The position numbers and the translations under genes were made by a program. Below, one piece after another: positions 44,252-52,139 of a stretch of DNA of 64,000 nucleotides. Position 1 is the first letter of the stretch, and the number at the start of each line of letters is the position of its first letter. Source of the stretch: Cohnella caldifontis (GTDB taxonomy: Bacteria; Bacillota; Bacilli; Paenibacillales; Paenibacillaceae); assembly GCF_029360585.1 (NCBI RefSeq), contig NZ_JAQZSJ010000007.1, forward strand, positions 1-64,000. The letters are read 5' to 3'. The notes beneath the pieces are model-generated. The model ran no database searches and was not told the DNA's origin. It worked only from the letters and a program-made list of their open reading frames with translations.

Positions 44252-44614
44252 ATGACTTTTCTCGGACACGTCGTACGTTTCGTCGTATCCGCGCTCGTGC
44301 TGATGCTGGTGGGGTGGCTCGTTCCGAACTTCACCGTCGGCGGGTTCTGGAGCGCACTCCTGCTTGCCCTGGTCATCGCTTTGTTCGGTTGGATACTGGA
44401 AGGGATTTTCGGCCGCAACATTTCCCCGTTCGGCAGGGGGATCGTCGGATTCCTGTCCAGCGCCTTGGTCATCTGGCTGGCGCAATTCGTGGTGGGAGGC
44501 GTAAGGGCGACGATCATCGGGGCCATCCTCGCCGCCTTGGTCATCGGGATCATCGACCTGTTCATCCCCGTGGGCAGTCCGTTCCGCGCCGCGAAAAACC
44601 CCACGCGCAGCTAA
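44252..44614 (+). CDS. YvlD-like (phage-holin-superfamily IV type) small membrane protein
   Basis: A 120-residue protein made of four closely spaced hydrophobic segments (FVVSALVLMLVGWLVPNF, ALLLALVIALFGWIL, LSSALVIWLAQFVVGG, IIGAILAALVIGII). The pattern WLVPNFTVGGFWSALL is typical of the YvlD/holin-like family of Firmicutes. It is not next to phage genes, so a lytic role is unlikely; related genes respond to envelope stress. The ATG at 44252 has GAAGGAGG eight bases upstream. It is divergent from mutS2. Confidence 0.8.
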   Translation: MTFLGHVVRFVVSALVLMLVGWLVPNFTVGGFWSALLLALVIALFGWILEGIFGRNISPFGRGIVGFLSSALVIWLAQFVVGGVRATIIGAILAALVIGIIDLFIPVGSPFRAAKNPTRS

Positions 44615-44796
44615 CCTCGGCGAGAACGGCTGAGCATACATTCCCCCCGGCTTGCCGGGGGTCTGCGGCATTTCCGGGCAGGTTCCGCCTGGGGCAGGAT
44701 GTTCACGAAGCCGTCAACTTTCGGGTAAACCGGCATTCGGCTCCTATGATAAAATGGAAACTGAAAATTTCCATTTCATTGGAGGAGGAACCGGAA

Positions 44797-45171
44797 GTGC
44801 GGCAATCCATCGCAGCTCTGCTGATCCTCGGCGCCCTCGCGTTCGCGTTGTCCGCTTGCGGCGGCAAGAGCGACGAGACGGCCGGAGCCAGTCCGGCGGA
44901 ATCGCAAACCGCCTCGCAGGAAATCGTCATCAAGGCGTCGAACTGGGCATTCGACAAACCCGAATATATCGTCCCCAAAGATACGCCGGTCAAAATCGTC
45001 CTGGAGCTCGACGGCGGCCACGGCATCAAGGTCCCGGGAACGGACATCAACCTGGGACCCGGCCACACTTCGACCGTCGTCACGCTCAAGGCCGGCACGT
45101 ATGACTTCCGTTGCAGCATCATGTGCGGAAAAGGCCACAACGACATGGTTTCCAAACTGGTCGTGCAGTAA
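44797..45171 (+). CDS. CuA-type cupredoxin lipoprotein
   Basis: A 124-residue exported protein. A signal peptide with lipobox LSAC is followed by a Ser/Ala linker and one cupredoxin domain. The C-terminal CSIMCGKGHNDM has the ligand pattern of the dinuclear CuA centre (C-x3-C-x3-H-x2-M) known from cytochrome oxidase subunit II, and an upstream His lies in GGHGIKVPG. It lacks the membrane hairpin of subunit II, and no oxidase subunit is nearby. It may shuttle electrons or copper outside the membrane. The start is a GTG at 44797 with GGAGGAGG eight bases upstream. Confidence 0.85.
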   Translation: MRQSIAALLILGALAFALSACGGKSDETAGASPAESQTASQEIVIKASNWAFDKPEYIVPKDTPVKIVLELDGGHGIKVPGTDINLGPGHTSTVVTLKAGTYDFRCSIMCGKGHNDMVSKLVVQ

Positions 45172-45204
45172 CGGGCCTGCCCAGGCAAACGGGATCGCGT
45201 CAGC

Positions 45205-45256
45205 AAAAAGAAGCCTCCGCTCCACTGCCCGCGGCAGTGAGGACGGAGGCTTCTTC
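45205..45256. terminator. Bidirectional terminator between the CuA and zapA genes
   Basis: GAAGCCTCCG (45210-45219) pairs with CGGAGGCTTC (45244-45253), and an inner CACTGCC/GGCAGTG stem extends it. It is flanked by an A tract on the left and TTCC on the right. Confidence 0.8.
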
Positions 45257-45283
45257 CGTATCCATGGATCTTGAACGCCAACC

Positions 45284-46546
45284 TTACGGCTGTTCGAGCA
45301 GGTCGATCCATTCGTTGAATTCGTTCTGCAGCTTCGCGTACTCCTCGCGCAGCGCCTCATGCTCGCGCCGCAGCGCGGCCAGCTCCGCTTCCGCCCGCGC
45401 GCTCCGCTCGGCTTGCTTCCGCGCCTCGCGCTCGCGCTGCGCTTGGGAGGCGGCCCACTCCGCCTCCCGCGCGTCCAAGGCGGCGGCCTGCGCCAGCGCC
45501 GCCTCCAGTTCCCGCGCCGCCGCTTCCCGGTCGGCGCTCATCCGCCGCTCGGCCTCGGCAGCCTCGGCCAAGCGCGCTTCCGCGGCCGCGATCCGTTCCT
45601 CCGCGGCCTCCCCTTCCCGCAGCGCGGCAGCGAGCCGCTCCTGCAGGTCGCGCGCCGATTCGCGCGCTTCCCGCTCCCGCTCCTCCGCTTCGCGCTTCAG
45701 CCGGTTCGCTTCGCCGAGCTCCCGTTCGGCGCGCTCGCGCGCGGCCGTGAGCGCGCGTTGGCGCTCCGCGGCTTGGGCCTCCGCCGTCTGCCGCTTGCGC
45801 AAATCCTCGGCCGCTTCGCGGCGCAGCTCCTCCGTTTCCTTCGCGAGCCGTTGGTGGTCCGCCTCCAGCTTGGCGCGCTGTTTCAGCCAGTCCATTTCGC
45901 GGGCGAGCCATTCCGCCTTCTCCCCGGCCCAAGCCGCCCGTTCCGCTTCCAATGCGGCCTTCTCTTCCGCCCAAGCCGCCCGGTCCGTCAACCACGCCTC
46001 CCGGTCGGCCGAGTGGGCGGCGTCTCTCTCTTCCAGCAGCCTCTCGGCTACCTTGCGGATCTCGGCCTGCGCGCGTGCGGACCGATCCTCCAGCTCGGCC
46101 ATTCTGGCGGCGAGCTCCTCTTCGGAACGCCGACGCTCATCCCGCCGGTCCGCTTCCCACCGTTCGGCCAGCGCCGACTGCTCGGCCCGCAGCGCTTCCA
46201 CGCGGGCTTCGGCTTCCGCTTTCGCCGCCTCCATCGCGACCCGCAGGGCCGCATTCTCGGATACGGCGCGATCCAGCTCTTCCGCGATCCGCCCGCGTTC
46301 CTCCGCATCCCGCAGCAGGGCCTCCACGTCCGCTTGCTGCTTCAGCATCTCGTCGGCCATGTTCAGCGCCGCGAGCACCGCCAGCTTCGGCAAATCCAGA
46401 CGGGGATCGCTCTCCGCGAACCGCTGGATCCGCTCGTTCACCCAAGCCGCCGCTTTCCGCATCTGTTCGGGGTTCGAACGCCCTTTGATCGAATAAGGGG
46501 TTCCGTATATCTCAACCGTCACGCGCGACACGTTCTCATCCGCCAT
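45284..46546 (-). CDS. ZapA-domain protein with a very long coiled coil
   Basis: A 420-residue protein. Residues 1-95 are a ZapA domain, the FtsZ-ring stabiliser: VTVEIYGTPYSIKGRSNPEQ, AAWVNERIQRFAESDPRLD, KLAVLAALNMADEML. ZapA is normally about 85-110 residues. Here the domain runs into some 320 residues of Ala/Glu/Arg-rich coiled coil (for example AAWAEEKAALEAERAAWAGE) ending in YAKLQNEFNEWIDLLEQ. It probably acts in cell division near FtsZ. The ATG at 46546 has GGAGG eight bases upstream. It is transcribed after pheST, from which it is separated by a terminator. Very high GC may inflate repeat-like sequence. Confidence 0.82.
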   Translation of the reverse strand: MADENVSRVTVEIYGTPYSIKGRSNPEQMRKAAAWVNERIQRFAESDPRLDLPKLAVLAALNMADEMLKQQADVEALLRDAEERGRIAEELDRAVSENAALRVAMEAAKAEAEARVEALRAEQSALAERWEADRRDERRRSEEELAARMAELEDRSARAQAEIRKVAERLLEERDAAHSADREAWLTDRAAWAEEKAALEAERAAWAGEKAEWLAREMDWLKQRAKLEADHQRLAKETEELRREAAEDLRKRQTAEAQAAERQRALTAARERAERELGEANRLKREAEEREREARESARDLQERLAAALREGEAAEERIAAAEARLAEAAEAERRMSADREAAARELEAALAQAAALDAREAEWAASQAQREREARKQAERSARAEAELAALRREHEALREEYAKLQNEFNEWIDLLEQP

Positions 46547-46587
46547 GGCGAGTACCTCCATTCCCATTGCCTGCCGCCCCTGGTCGG

Positions 46588-46648
46588 CAAAAAAAGCAGC
46601 GAAGTCCTTCAAGCTCCGGCATTGCGGCTCTTGAAGGTATTCGCTGCG
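46588..46648 (-). terminator. Intrinsic terminator after pheT
   Basis: Nested stems GCAGCGAA/TTCGCTGC and CCTTCAAG/CTTGAAGG lie between 46596 and 46647. On the minus strand seven T follow. Confidence 0.8.
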
Positions 46649-46666
46649 CGCGATTCCGTTTCCTGC

Positions 46667-49114
46667 CTATTTGCGAAGCTCCGCGCCGAAAGATTGTTCC
46701 AATTCCGCCAATACCCGGGAATGGACGTCCGCGACTTCCTCATCCGTCAGCGTGCGGTCCGCGTGCCGGTAGACCATCGCCAAAGCCACGCTCTTCCGGC
46801 CTTGGCCGAGGCGTTCGCCGGCGTAAACGTCGAATACCGATACGGACTCCAACAATTCGCCGGCCGCCTTGCGAACCGCCTCCGTAAGCGCTCCGCCCGT
46901 CACGGCATCGTCCACGACGACTGCCAAATCCCGCTCCGCCGAAGGGAACTTCGGCAACGTGCGGTACAAAATCCGGCGGTTCGCCGACTCGTACACCGGC
47001 GCGAGTTCGATTTCGGCCGCGAAGGCGTCCGGAAGGTCGAACGCCCGCTGCAGCTCCGGATGCAGCTGCCCGACGTAACCGATCGTTTCCGATCCGTGCC
47101 CGGCGCGCAGCTTCACGGCCGCCGTGCGGCCGGGATGGAACCCGTCCGGCGACGCCGCTTCGTAATCCACCAGCTCGCCCATCCCAAGCCGGGCGAACGC
47201 CGCTTCCAGCAAACCTTTGGCGTCATAGAAATCGACCGGCTCCGCCTTGCGGTTCCAGCCTGCCGGCCGCAGATGCCCGGCGAGCAGGATCGATAGCCGC
47301 GGCTTCTCGTGCGGCAGGCGCGTCAGCGACTCTTCCTGCGTATGGTAGACGCTGCCGATTTCGAGCAGCGCCACGTCTCCGTTTTTGCGCGACAGATTGT
47401 AGGCCGCCGCTTCCAGCAAGCCGGGCAGCATCGTCGTCCGCAGAACGCTGCGCTCTTCGCTCATCGGCATCGCCAGCGCGATGGGCCGCGCGCCTTGCGC
47501 CAGCTCCGCGAACATCGACGCGCGTTCCGGCGAAGTGACCGAATAGGAGATCGCCTCCGACAAGCCCGCCCGGGTCAGCGTCGTCCGGAGTTCCCGGCGG
47601 ATCGCCTGGGCTGTCGTCAGGGCGCCCGTCGTCGTCGGCCCTTCGATCGGCGTCGTCGGGATTTCATCGTAGCCGTGCAATCGCGCGACTTCCTCGATCA
47701 GATCGACTTCGCGGCGGATATCGCCGCGCCGGGTCGGTACGGTCACGCGCCACAAGCCGTCCTTCGCCGATTCCGCGTGGAAGCCCAGCCGGGCAAGCAG
47801 CGTCTGGACCTCCAATGCCGACAGCTCGGTGCCCAGCAGCCCGTTCGCCCGCGAAAGCGCCAGATCGATGACCGCCGGCACCGGGATTTCCGCGACTGCG
47901 GTCGCCGCCCCTTTCGCCGCATGGCCGCCCGCGTAACGAACCATGAGGTCGGCTGCCCGGTCCAGCGCGGCGGCGACTCGGCCGGGATCGACTTCCTTCT
48001 CGAACCTCGCCGAGGCTTCCGAACGAAGGCCGAGCTGGCGGGACGTCTTGCGCACGACGCCTCCGTCGAATTTGGCCGACTCCAGAATGATCTCCGTCGT
48101 ATCCGGCGCGACTTCGGAATTGGCCCCTCCCATGACGCCGGCGAGCGCGATGGCCTTTTCCGCGTCGGCGATGACGAGCATGCGGGGATCCAGCTTGCGG
48201 ACCTGCCCGTCGAGCGTTTCCAGCGTTTCGCCTTCCCGCGCCAGACGGACTTCAATATGGCCGCCGGCGACTTTGGCCGCATCGAACGCGTGCAGCGGCT
48301 GCCCGTATTCCAGCATCACGTAGTTCGTGATGTCGACGATGTTGCTGATCGGCCGGATGCCCGCCGCGATCAGCCGATTTTGCATCCAGAGCGGCGAAGG
48401 GCCGATTTTCACCCCTCGGATGTAACGTGCCGAATAGATCGGACAGAGCTCGGGCTCCTGCACCGTCACCGATACGCGGTCGGCCGTCTTGTCCGCCCCT
48501 TCGATCAGGTCCCGTTCCGGCTGCGGCAGCTTGACCGGCCGTCCCGTCAAGGCCGACACTTCGTGCGCCACGCCCAGCAGGCTGAGGCAATCGGAGCGGT
48601 TCGGCGTCAGATCGAGCTCCAGCACGTGGTCGTCAAGCCCGAGCAGATGAACCGCATCCGCTCCGACGGCCGCATCCGGCGGCAGCACCAGAATGCCTTC
48701 TTGCAGCTCCTTCGGCAGCAGCTTGTCGTTGATGCCCAGCTCCCGCGCCGAGCAGATCATCCCTTGGGATTCCACGCCTCTCAGCTTCGCGCGTTTGATC
48801 TCCAGGCCCCCGGGCAGCTTCGCCCCGATCAGCGCGACCGGGACCTTCTGCCCCGCGGCCACGTTCGGCGCGCCGCACACGATCTGCAAATCCTCGCCCT
48901 GGCCGGCGTCGACCGTGCACACGTTCAGCTTGTCGGCGTCCGGATGCTTTTCGCGCGTTTTGACGTACCCGACCACCACTTTGCTGACGCCCAGGTTGCG
49001 GGACCGGACGGCGTCGATCTCGATGCCGCCCCGCGTCAATTTTTCGGCCAAGCCTTCCGGTTCAATGCCGCTTACATCGATATAGTCGGATAACCACCGA
49101 TAGGAAACGTTCAT
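46667..49114 (-). CDS. pheT: Phenylalanyl-tRNA synthetase beta subunit
   Basis: An 815-residue subunit of the heterotetrameric class II synthetase. Domains: the N-terminal B1 part with the tRNA-binding EMAP-like segment (about 40-150; CTVDAGQGEDLQIVCGAPNV), the B3/B4 editing region (LDLTPNRSDCLSLLGVAHEV), the B5 DNA-binding-like domain (GYDEIPTTP nearby), the catalytic-like core, and the C-terminal ferredoxin-type anticodon-binding domain (FPSAERDLAVVVDD, DVYAGERLGQGRKSVAL). Length matches the Bacillus type (about 800). It is 46 bp after pheS in one operon under T-box control. Confidence 0.96.
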   Translation of the reverse strand: MNVSYRWLSDYIDVSGIEPEGLAEKLTRGGIEIDAVRSRNLGVSKVVVGYVKTREKHPDADKLNVCTVDAGQGEDLQIVCGAPNVAAGQKVPVALIGAKLPGGLEIKRAKLRGVESQGMICSARELGINDKLLPKELQEGILVLPPDAAVGADAVHLLGLDDHVLELDLTPNRSDCLSLLGVAHEVSALTGRPVKLPQPERDLIEGADKTADRVSVTVQEPELCPIYSARYIRGVKIGPSPLWMQNRLIAAGIRPISNIVDITNYVMLEYGQPLHAFDAAKVAGGHIEVRLAREGETLETLDGQVRKLDPRMLVIADAEKAIALAGVMGGANSEVAPDTTEIILESAKFDGGVVRKTSRQLGLRSEASARFEKEVDPGRVAAALDRAADLMVRYAGGHAAKGAATAVAEIPVPAVIDLALSRANGLLGTELSALEVQTLLARLGFHAESAKDGLWRVTVPTRRGDIRREVDLIEEVARLHGYDEIPTTPIEGPTTTGALTTAQAIRRELRTTLTRAGLSEAISYSVTSPERASMFAELAQGARPIALAMPMSEERSVLRTTMLPGLLEAAAYNLSRKNGDVALLEIGSVYHTQEESLTRLPHEKPRLSILLAGHLRPAGWNRKAEPVDFYDAKGLLEAAFARLGMGELVDYEAASPDGFHPGRTAAVKLRAGHGSETIGYVGQLHPELQRAFDLPDAFAAEIELAPVYESANRRILYRTLPKFPSAERDLAVVVDDAVTGGALTEAVRKAAGELLESVSVFDVYAGERLGQGRKSVALAMVYRHADRTLTDEEVADVHSRVLAELEQSFGAELRK

Positions 49115-49160
49115 GGGTAACTCCCCTTTTTATGCGAAAATGGCGTTCACGGACGCGTCG

Positions 49161-50195
49161 TCACATTTTGGCGAACTGCTTCAGGAACCGCAGGTCGTTC
49201 GAATAGAAATGGCGGATGTCGTCGATCTCGTATTTCAGCAGCGCGATCCGCTCGATCCCCATGCCGAACGCGAACCCGGATACTTCCGTCGGATCGTAGC
49301 CGCCGTGCTCGAGCACCTTCGGATGGACCATGCCGCAGCCGAGGATTTCGATCCAGCCGGTGTGCTTGCACATCCGGCAGCCATGTCCGCCGCACTTGGC
49401 GCACGTCACGTCGACTTCCGCGCCCGGTTCCGTGAACGGGAAAAAGCTCGGGCGGAGCCGGATCTGCATTTGCGGCCCGTACATCTCGCGGACGAATTGC
49501 AGCAGCGTGCCCTTCAAATCGCTCATGCGGATGTTCGGCCCGACGACGAGTCCTTCGATCTGCTGGAACATGAAGGAGTGGGTCGCGTCGTCGTCGTCCC
49601 GCCGGTACACCTTGCCCGGGCAAATGATCTTGACCGGCGTCTTCCCGTTCGCGGCCTGCATGGTGCGGACTTGTACGGGAGACGTGTGGGTACGGAGCAA
49701 AATTTCGTCCGTGATGTAGAACGAATCCTGCATGTCGCGGGCCGGATGGTTTTTGGGCAGATTCAGCGCCTCGAAGTTGAAGTAGTCCGTCTCCACTTCG
49801 GGACCTTCCGCGATCTGGTACCCCATGCCGAGGAAAATGTCTTCGATCTCCTCCTGTACTTTGGTCAGCGGATGCAAGCTCCCGATCGCGGGCGCCTTGC
49901 CCGGCAGCGTGACGTCGATCGTCTCCGCCCTGAGGCGGCGGGCCGTCTCGGCGCGGTCGAACGCTTCCTGCTTGTTCGCCAATACTTCTTCGATCGCCGC
50001 CCGCACGTCGTTGGCGACTTGGCCGATGACCGGCCGCTCTTCGGCGGACAACCCGCCCATGCCTCTTAGGATTTCGGTGAGCTTGCCTTTCTTGCCCAAG
50101 TACTCGACCCGGAGATCGTTCAGCGCCGCGGCGTCCGCCACGGCTTCCAGCCGGTCCAGCGCTTCGCGCCGGAGGGCTTCCAATCGCTCTTTCAT
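49161..50195 (-). CDS. pheS: Phenylalanyl-tRNA synthetase alpha subunit
   Basis: A 344-residue catalytic subunit. The N-terminal coiled coil (about 1-85) binds tRNA. The class II core contains [14 protein letters not shown] (motif 1 region), [33 protein letters not shown] (motif 2) and [16 protein letters not shown] (motif 3). The ATG has AGGAG ten bases upstream. It is the first gene of pheST, after an unusually long untranslated stretch of about 520 bp that separates it from the T-box and contains a repeat cluster. Confidence 0.97.
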   Translation of the reverse strand: MKERLEALRREALDRLEAVADAAALNDLRVEYLGKKGKLTEILRGMGGLSAEERPVIGQVANDVRAAIEEVLANKQEAFDRAETARRLRAETIDVTLPGKAPAIGSLHPLTKVQEEIEDIFLGMGYQIAEGPEVETDYFNFEALNLPKNHPARDMQDSFYITDEILLRTHTSPVQVRTMQAANGKTPVKIICPGKVYRRDDDDATHSFMFQQIEGLVVGPNIRMSDLKGTLLQFVREMYGPQMQIRLRPSFFPFTEPGAEVDVTCAKCGGHGCRMCKHTGWIEILGCGMVHPKVLEHGGYDPTEVSGFAFGMGIERIALLKYEIDDIRHFYSNDLRFLKQFAKM

Positions 50196-50316
50196 GGCTC
50201 GTTCTCTCCTTTAGTGAATCGTGGTTATTCTTTCGGGCCCCGAAGGGGTCCGTAACGACCGCGAAGGTTTACGCTGTTATACCGGGACCGCTCAATCCGG
50301 CTGAGAGTCGATCGGG

Positions 50317-50500
50317 CTAACGGACACAGCGGACGCTATTCGGGCCATACCGTGAACGTTCGGAATCTAACGGACACGGATGCGCTTATTCGGGGGAAAA
50401 CACCACTCGATGCCGCGACTTAGCGCCGATAAGGGCCGCTATGTCCGTTACATTTCGAAGATGACCGTTTATCGCCAAATAGCGGCTGCGGTGTCCGTTA
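50317..50500. repeat. TAACGGACAC repeat cluster: two direct and two inverted copies
   Basis: CTAACGGACACAGCGGACGC starts at 50317 and a similar unit (CTAACGGACACGGATGCGC) at 50367, 50 bp apart. Inverted units end with GTCCGTTA at 50450 and 50500, again 50 bp apart. The whole forms a large imperfect palindrome; each unit has an inner AGCG..CGCT element. It lies in the transcribed region between the pheS T-box and the pheS start. The rest of 50196-50720 holds no supported gene. Confidence 0.85.
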
Positions 50501-50720
50501 GGTTCGCCGCCCGTTCGATGAAGCGCCCTATCGCGGCAGGGGATTGGCCGTGCCTACCAGCTTAACGCCTCTTCCTGAGCGAAGGGGATATCCCCATGGC
50601 TCAGGAAAGCGAAATCGGCGGCCGAGCCCATCCTGCAGGACGGAGCTTGGCTTCCGCTCGAGGACATCGTCGGCAGCGAATCGGCGCGTGTCCGTTTGGC
50701 CGAAGAACGGCAGCGGCAAA

Positions 50721-51045
50721 CAAAAAAGCCCTTTCTCCCTGAAGGGACGAAAGGACCGTGGTACCACCCTTGTTGGAATGCGCTGCCCCGCCGGGCTGTC
50801 CGGCGTCCGAAGACGCGCGTATATACGGCGTTCGGGGCGGACGGCATTCCCGCTTTCCGCGGCGTAACGGGCCGCTGCCGGTTCCCCCTACTGGCATCGG
50901 GCCAAGCGGCCGCGCGCGTTCAAGGGACAACTCCGGAGTGAATTTCGGCAGCCTGGTTTCCTAGGGACGCTCCCAGTCTCCGGCGTCCCCTCCCTGCAGG
51001 AAGGCGCTGCTTACTTGTCTCCATCACAGCATTTCGAAAATATAT
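50721..51045 (-). promoter_or_regulatory. T-box leader of pheST (tRNA-Phe sensing)
   Basis: The minus strand has the T-box AAGGGTGGTACCACGG (50756-50771), followed by a terminator stem and TTTTTT (about 50721-50755). The probable specifier codon is TTC (50940-50942), five bases before GGAG, the same geometry as the Thr codon in the thrS leader. Binding of uncharged tRNA-Phe would allow read-through into pheST. The leader is separated from pheS by a further 520 bp, which is unusual. Confidence 0.92.
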
Positions 51046-51050
51046 CGTTT

Positions 51051-51080
51051 ATTATAGGGCAAACGAGGTTCGCAAAGCAA
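51051..51080 (-). promoter_or_regulatory. Promoter of the pheST leader
   Basis: On the minus strand a perfect TATAAT (51051-51056) is preceded at 18 bases by TTGCTT (51075-51080). The -35 match is moderate. Confidence 0.6.
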
Positions 51081-51314
51081 GCGGGAGCGTCGTAATGGGC
51101 CGGCGTGGGCCGCGGAGACGGTGGCCCGAGGGGGTGGACCCCCGGACTCGATCCCGCGGCTGCGATCCGCGCAATCCCCGGAACCGGATTTCGGCGGGTT
51201 TGACCCCGGGACGCGTGGCTGCTGCGCGGTACGGACCTTCGGACGGAAACCCGGCGGGAGCGGCCCGGGACGCGAGCCCTTAGCCGGGATGATCCGCCGA
51301 TCGTAACCCGCGAT

Positions 51315-52139
51315 CTAGCGAACATCCTGTTCCTCCCGCCAGGAGGAATGCCGGAGGCTGCCAACCCCGCGGCCGAGCGGCATCGCGCGGCGGATCGCGG
51401 CCGCCACGAACGCCTTCGCCAGACGGCATGCGTCCGGCACGGCCAAGCCGCGGGCCAATCCGGCCGCGGAGGCGGAAGCCAGCGTGCAGCCGGTGCCGTG
51501 CGTGTGCGGCGTCGAAAGCCGGGGGGCGCGGAGCCACAACGGTTTCTCATCGCAGCCGACCAACAAGTCCGCCGCCTCTCCGCCGGAGCGATGCCCCCCT
51601 TTCAGCAGCACATTTCGGGGACCCTTCCCGAGCAACGCTTGCGCGGCATCCACCATATCCGCTTCCGATCGGATCTCCTCCTCACGAATGCCGAGCAAAG
51701 CGCAAGCCTCCGGCAGGTTCGGCGCGAAGATCTCCGCCATCGGCAGCAGCAGCTCGCGCAGCGCGGAGAAAGCCTCCGCGCCGGCAAGATCCGTCCCGTC
51801 CTTCGCCGAACGCACCGGATCCACCACGAGACGCGTCACCCCGTAACGCCGGCAAACCCGCGCGACCCGCTCGACGATCTCCGCCGTCGGCAGCATTCCG
51901 GTTTTCACGGCGTCCGCGCCGATGTCGGACAGCACGCTCTCCAACTGGGCTTCCACCATTTGCGGCGAAACGGGCTCCACGCGCTGAACGCCCAGGCTGT
52001 TCTGCGCGGTGATCGCCGTCACCGCGCTCATGCCGAAGACGCCGAGCTCCTGGAACGTTTTCAGGTCCGCCTGAATGCCCGCTCCCCCTCCCGAGTCCGA
52101 GCCCGCGACGGTGAGCGCGAGCGGCATCTGGCCGCTCAT
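51315..52139 (-). CDS. thiD: Hydroxymethylpyrimidine/phosphomethylpyrimidine kinase
   Basis: A 274-residue ribokinase-fold enzyme that phosphorylates HMP and HMP-P for thiamine synthesis. Signatures are LTVAGSDSGGGAGIQADLKTF, GVFGMSAVTAITAQN, KTGMLPTAEIVERVA, VVDPVRSAKDGTDL (usually VVDPVMVAKSG) and the catalytic region STPHTHGTGCTLASASAAGLA. The ATG at 52139 overlaps the thiO stop (ATGA). It is the last gene of the thi operon; the 230 bp beyond it are GC-rich and hold nothing I recognise. Confidence 0.95.
   Translation of the reverse strand: MSGQMPLALTVAGSDSGGGAGIQADLKTFQELGVFGMSAVTAITAQNSLGVQRVEPVSPQMVEAQLESVLSDIGADAVKTGMLPTAEIVERVARVCRRYGVTRLVVDPVRSAKDGTDLAGAEAFSALRELLLPMAEIFAPNLPEACALLGIREEEIRSEADMVDAAQALLGKGPRNVLLKGGHRSGGEAADLLVGCDEKPLWLRAPRLSTPHTHGTGCTLASASAAGLARGLAVPDACRLAKAFVAAAIRRAMPLGRGVGSLRHSSWREEQDVR

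Noticed and set aside
50569..50941. Plus-strand open frame with a protein-like stretch (EPILQDGAWLPLEDIVGS)
   Set aside because: It lacks a credible start, and most of it lies antisense to the pheS T-box and terminator. At most the first part may be a gene remnant.
51081..51314. GC-rich stretch between the pheST promoter and thiD with short plus-strand frames
   Set aside because: The frames have no ribosome binding sites and give Arg/Pro/Gly-rich translations without recognisable motifs.
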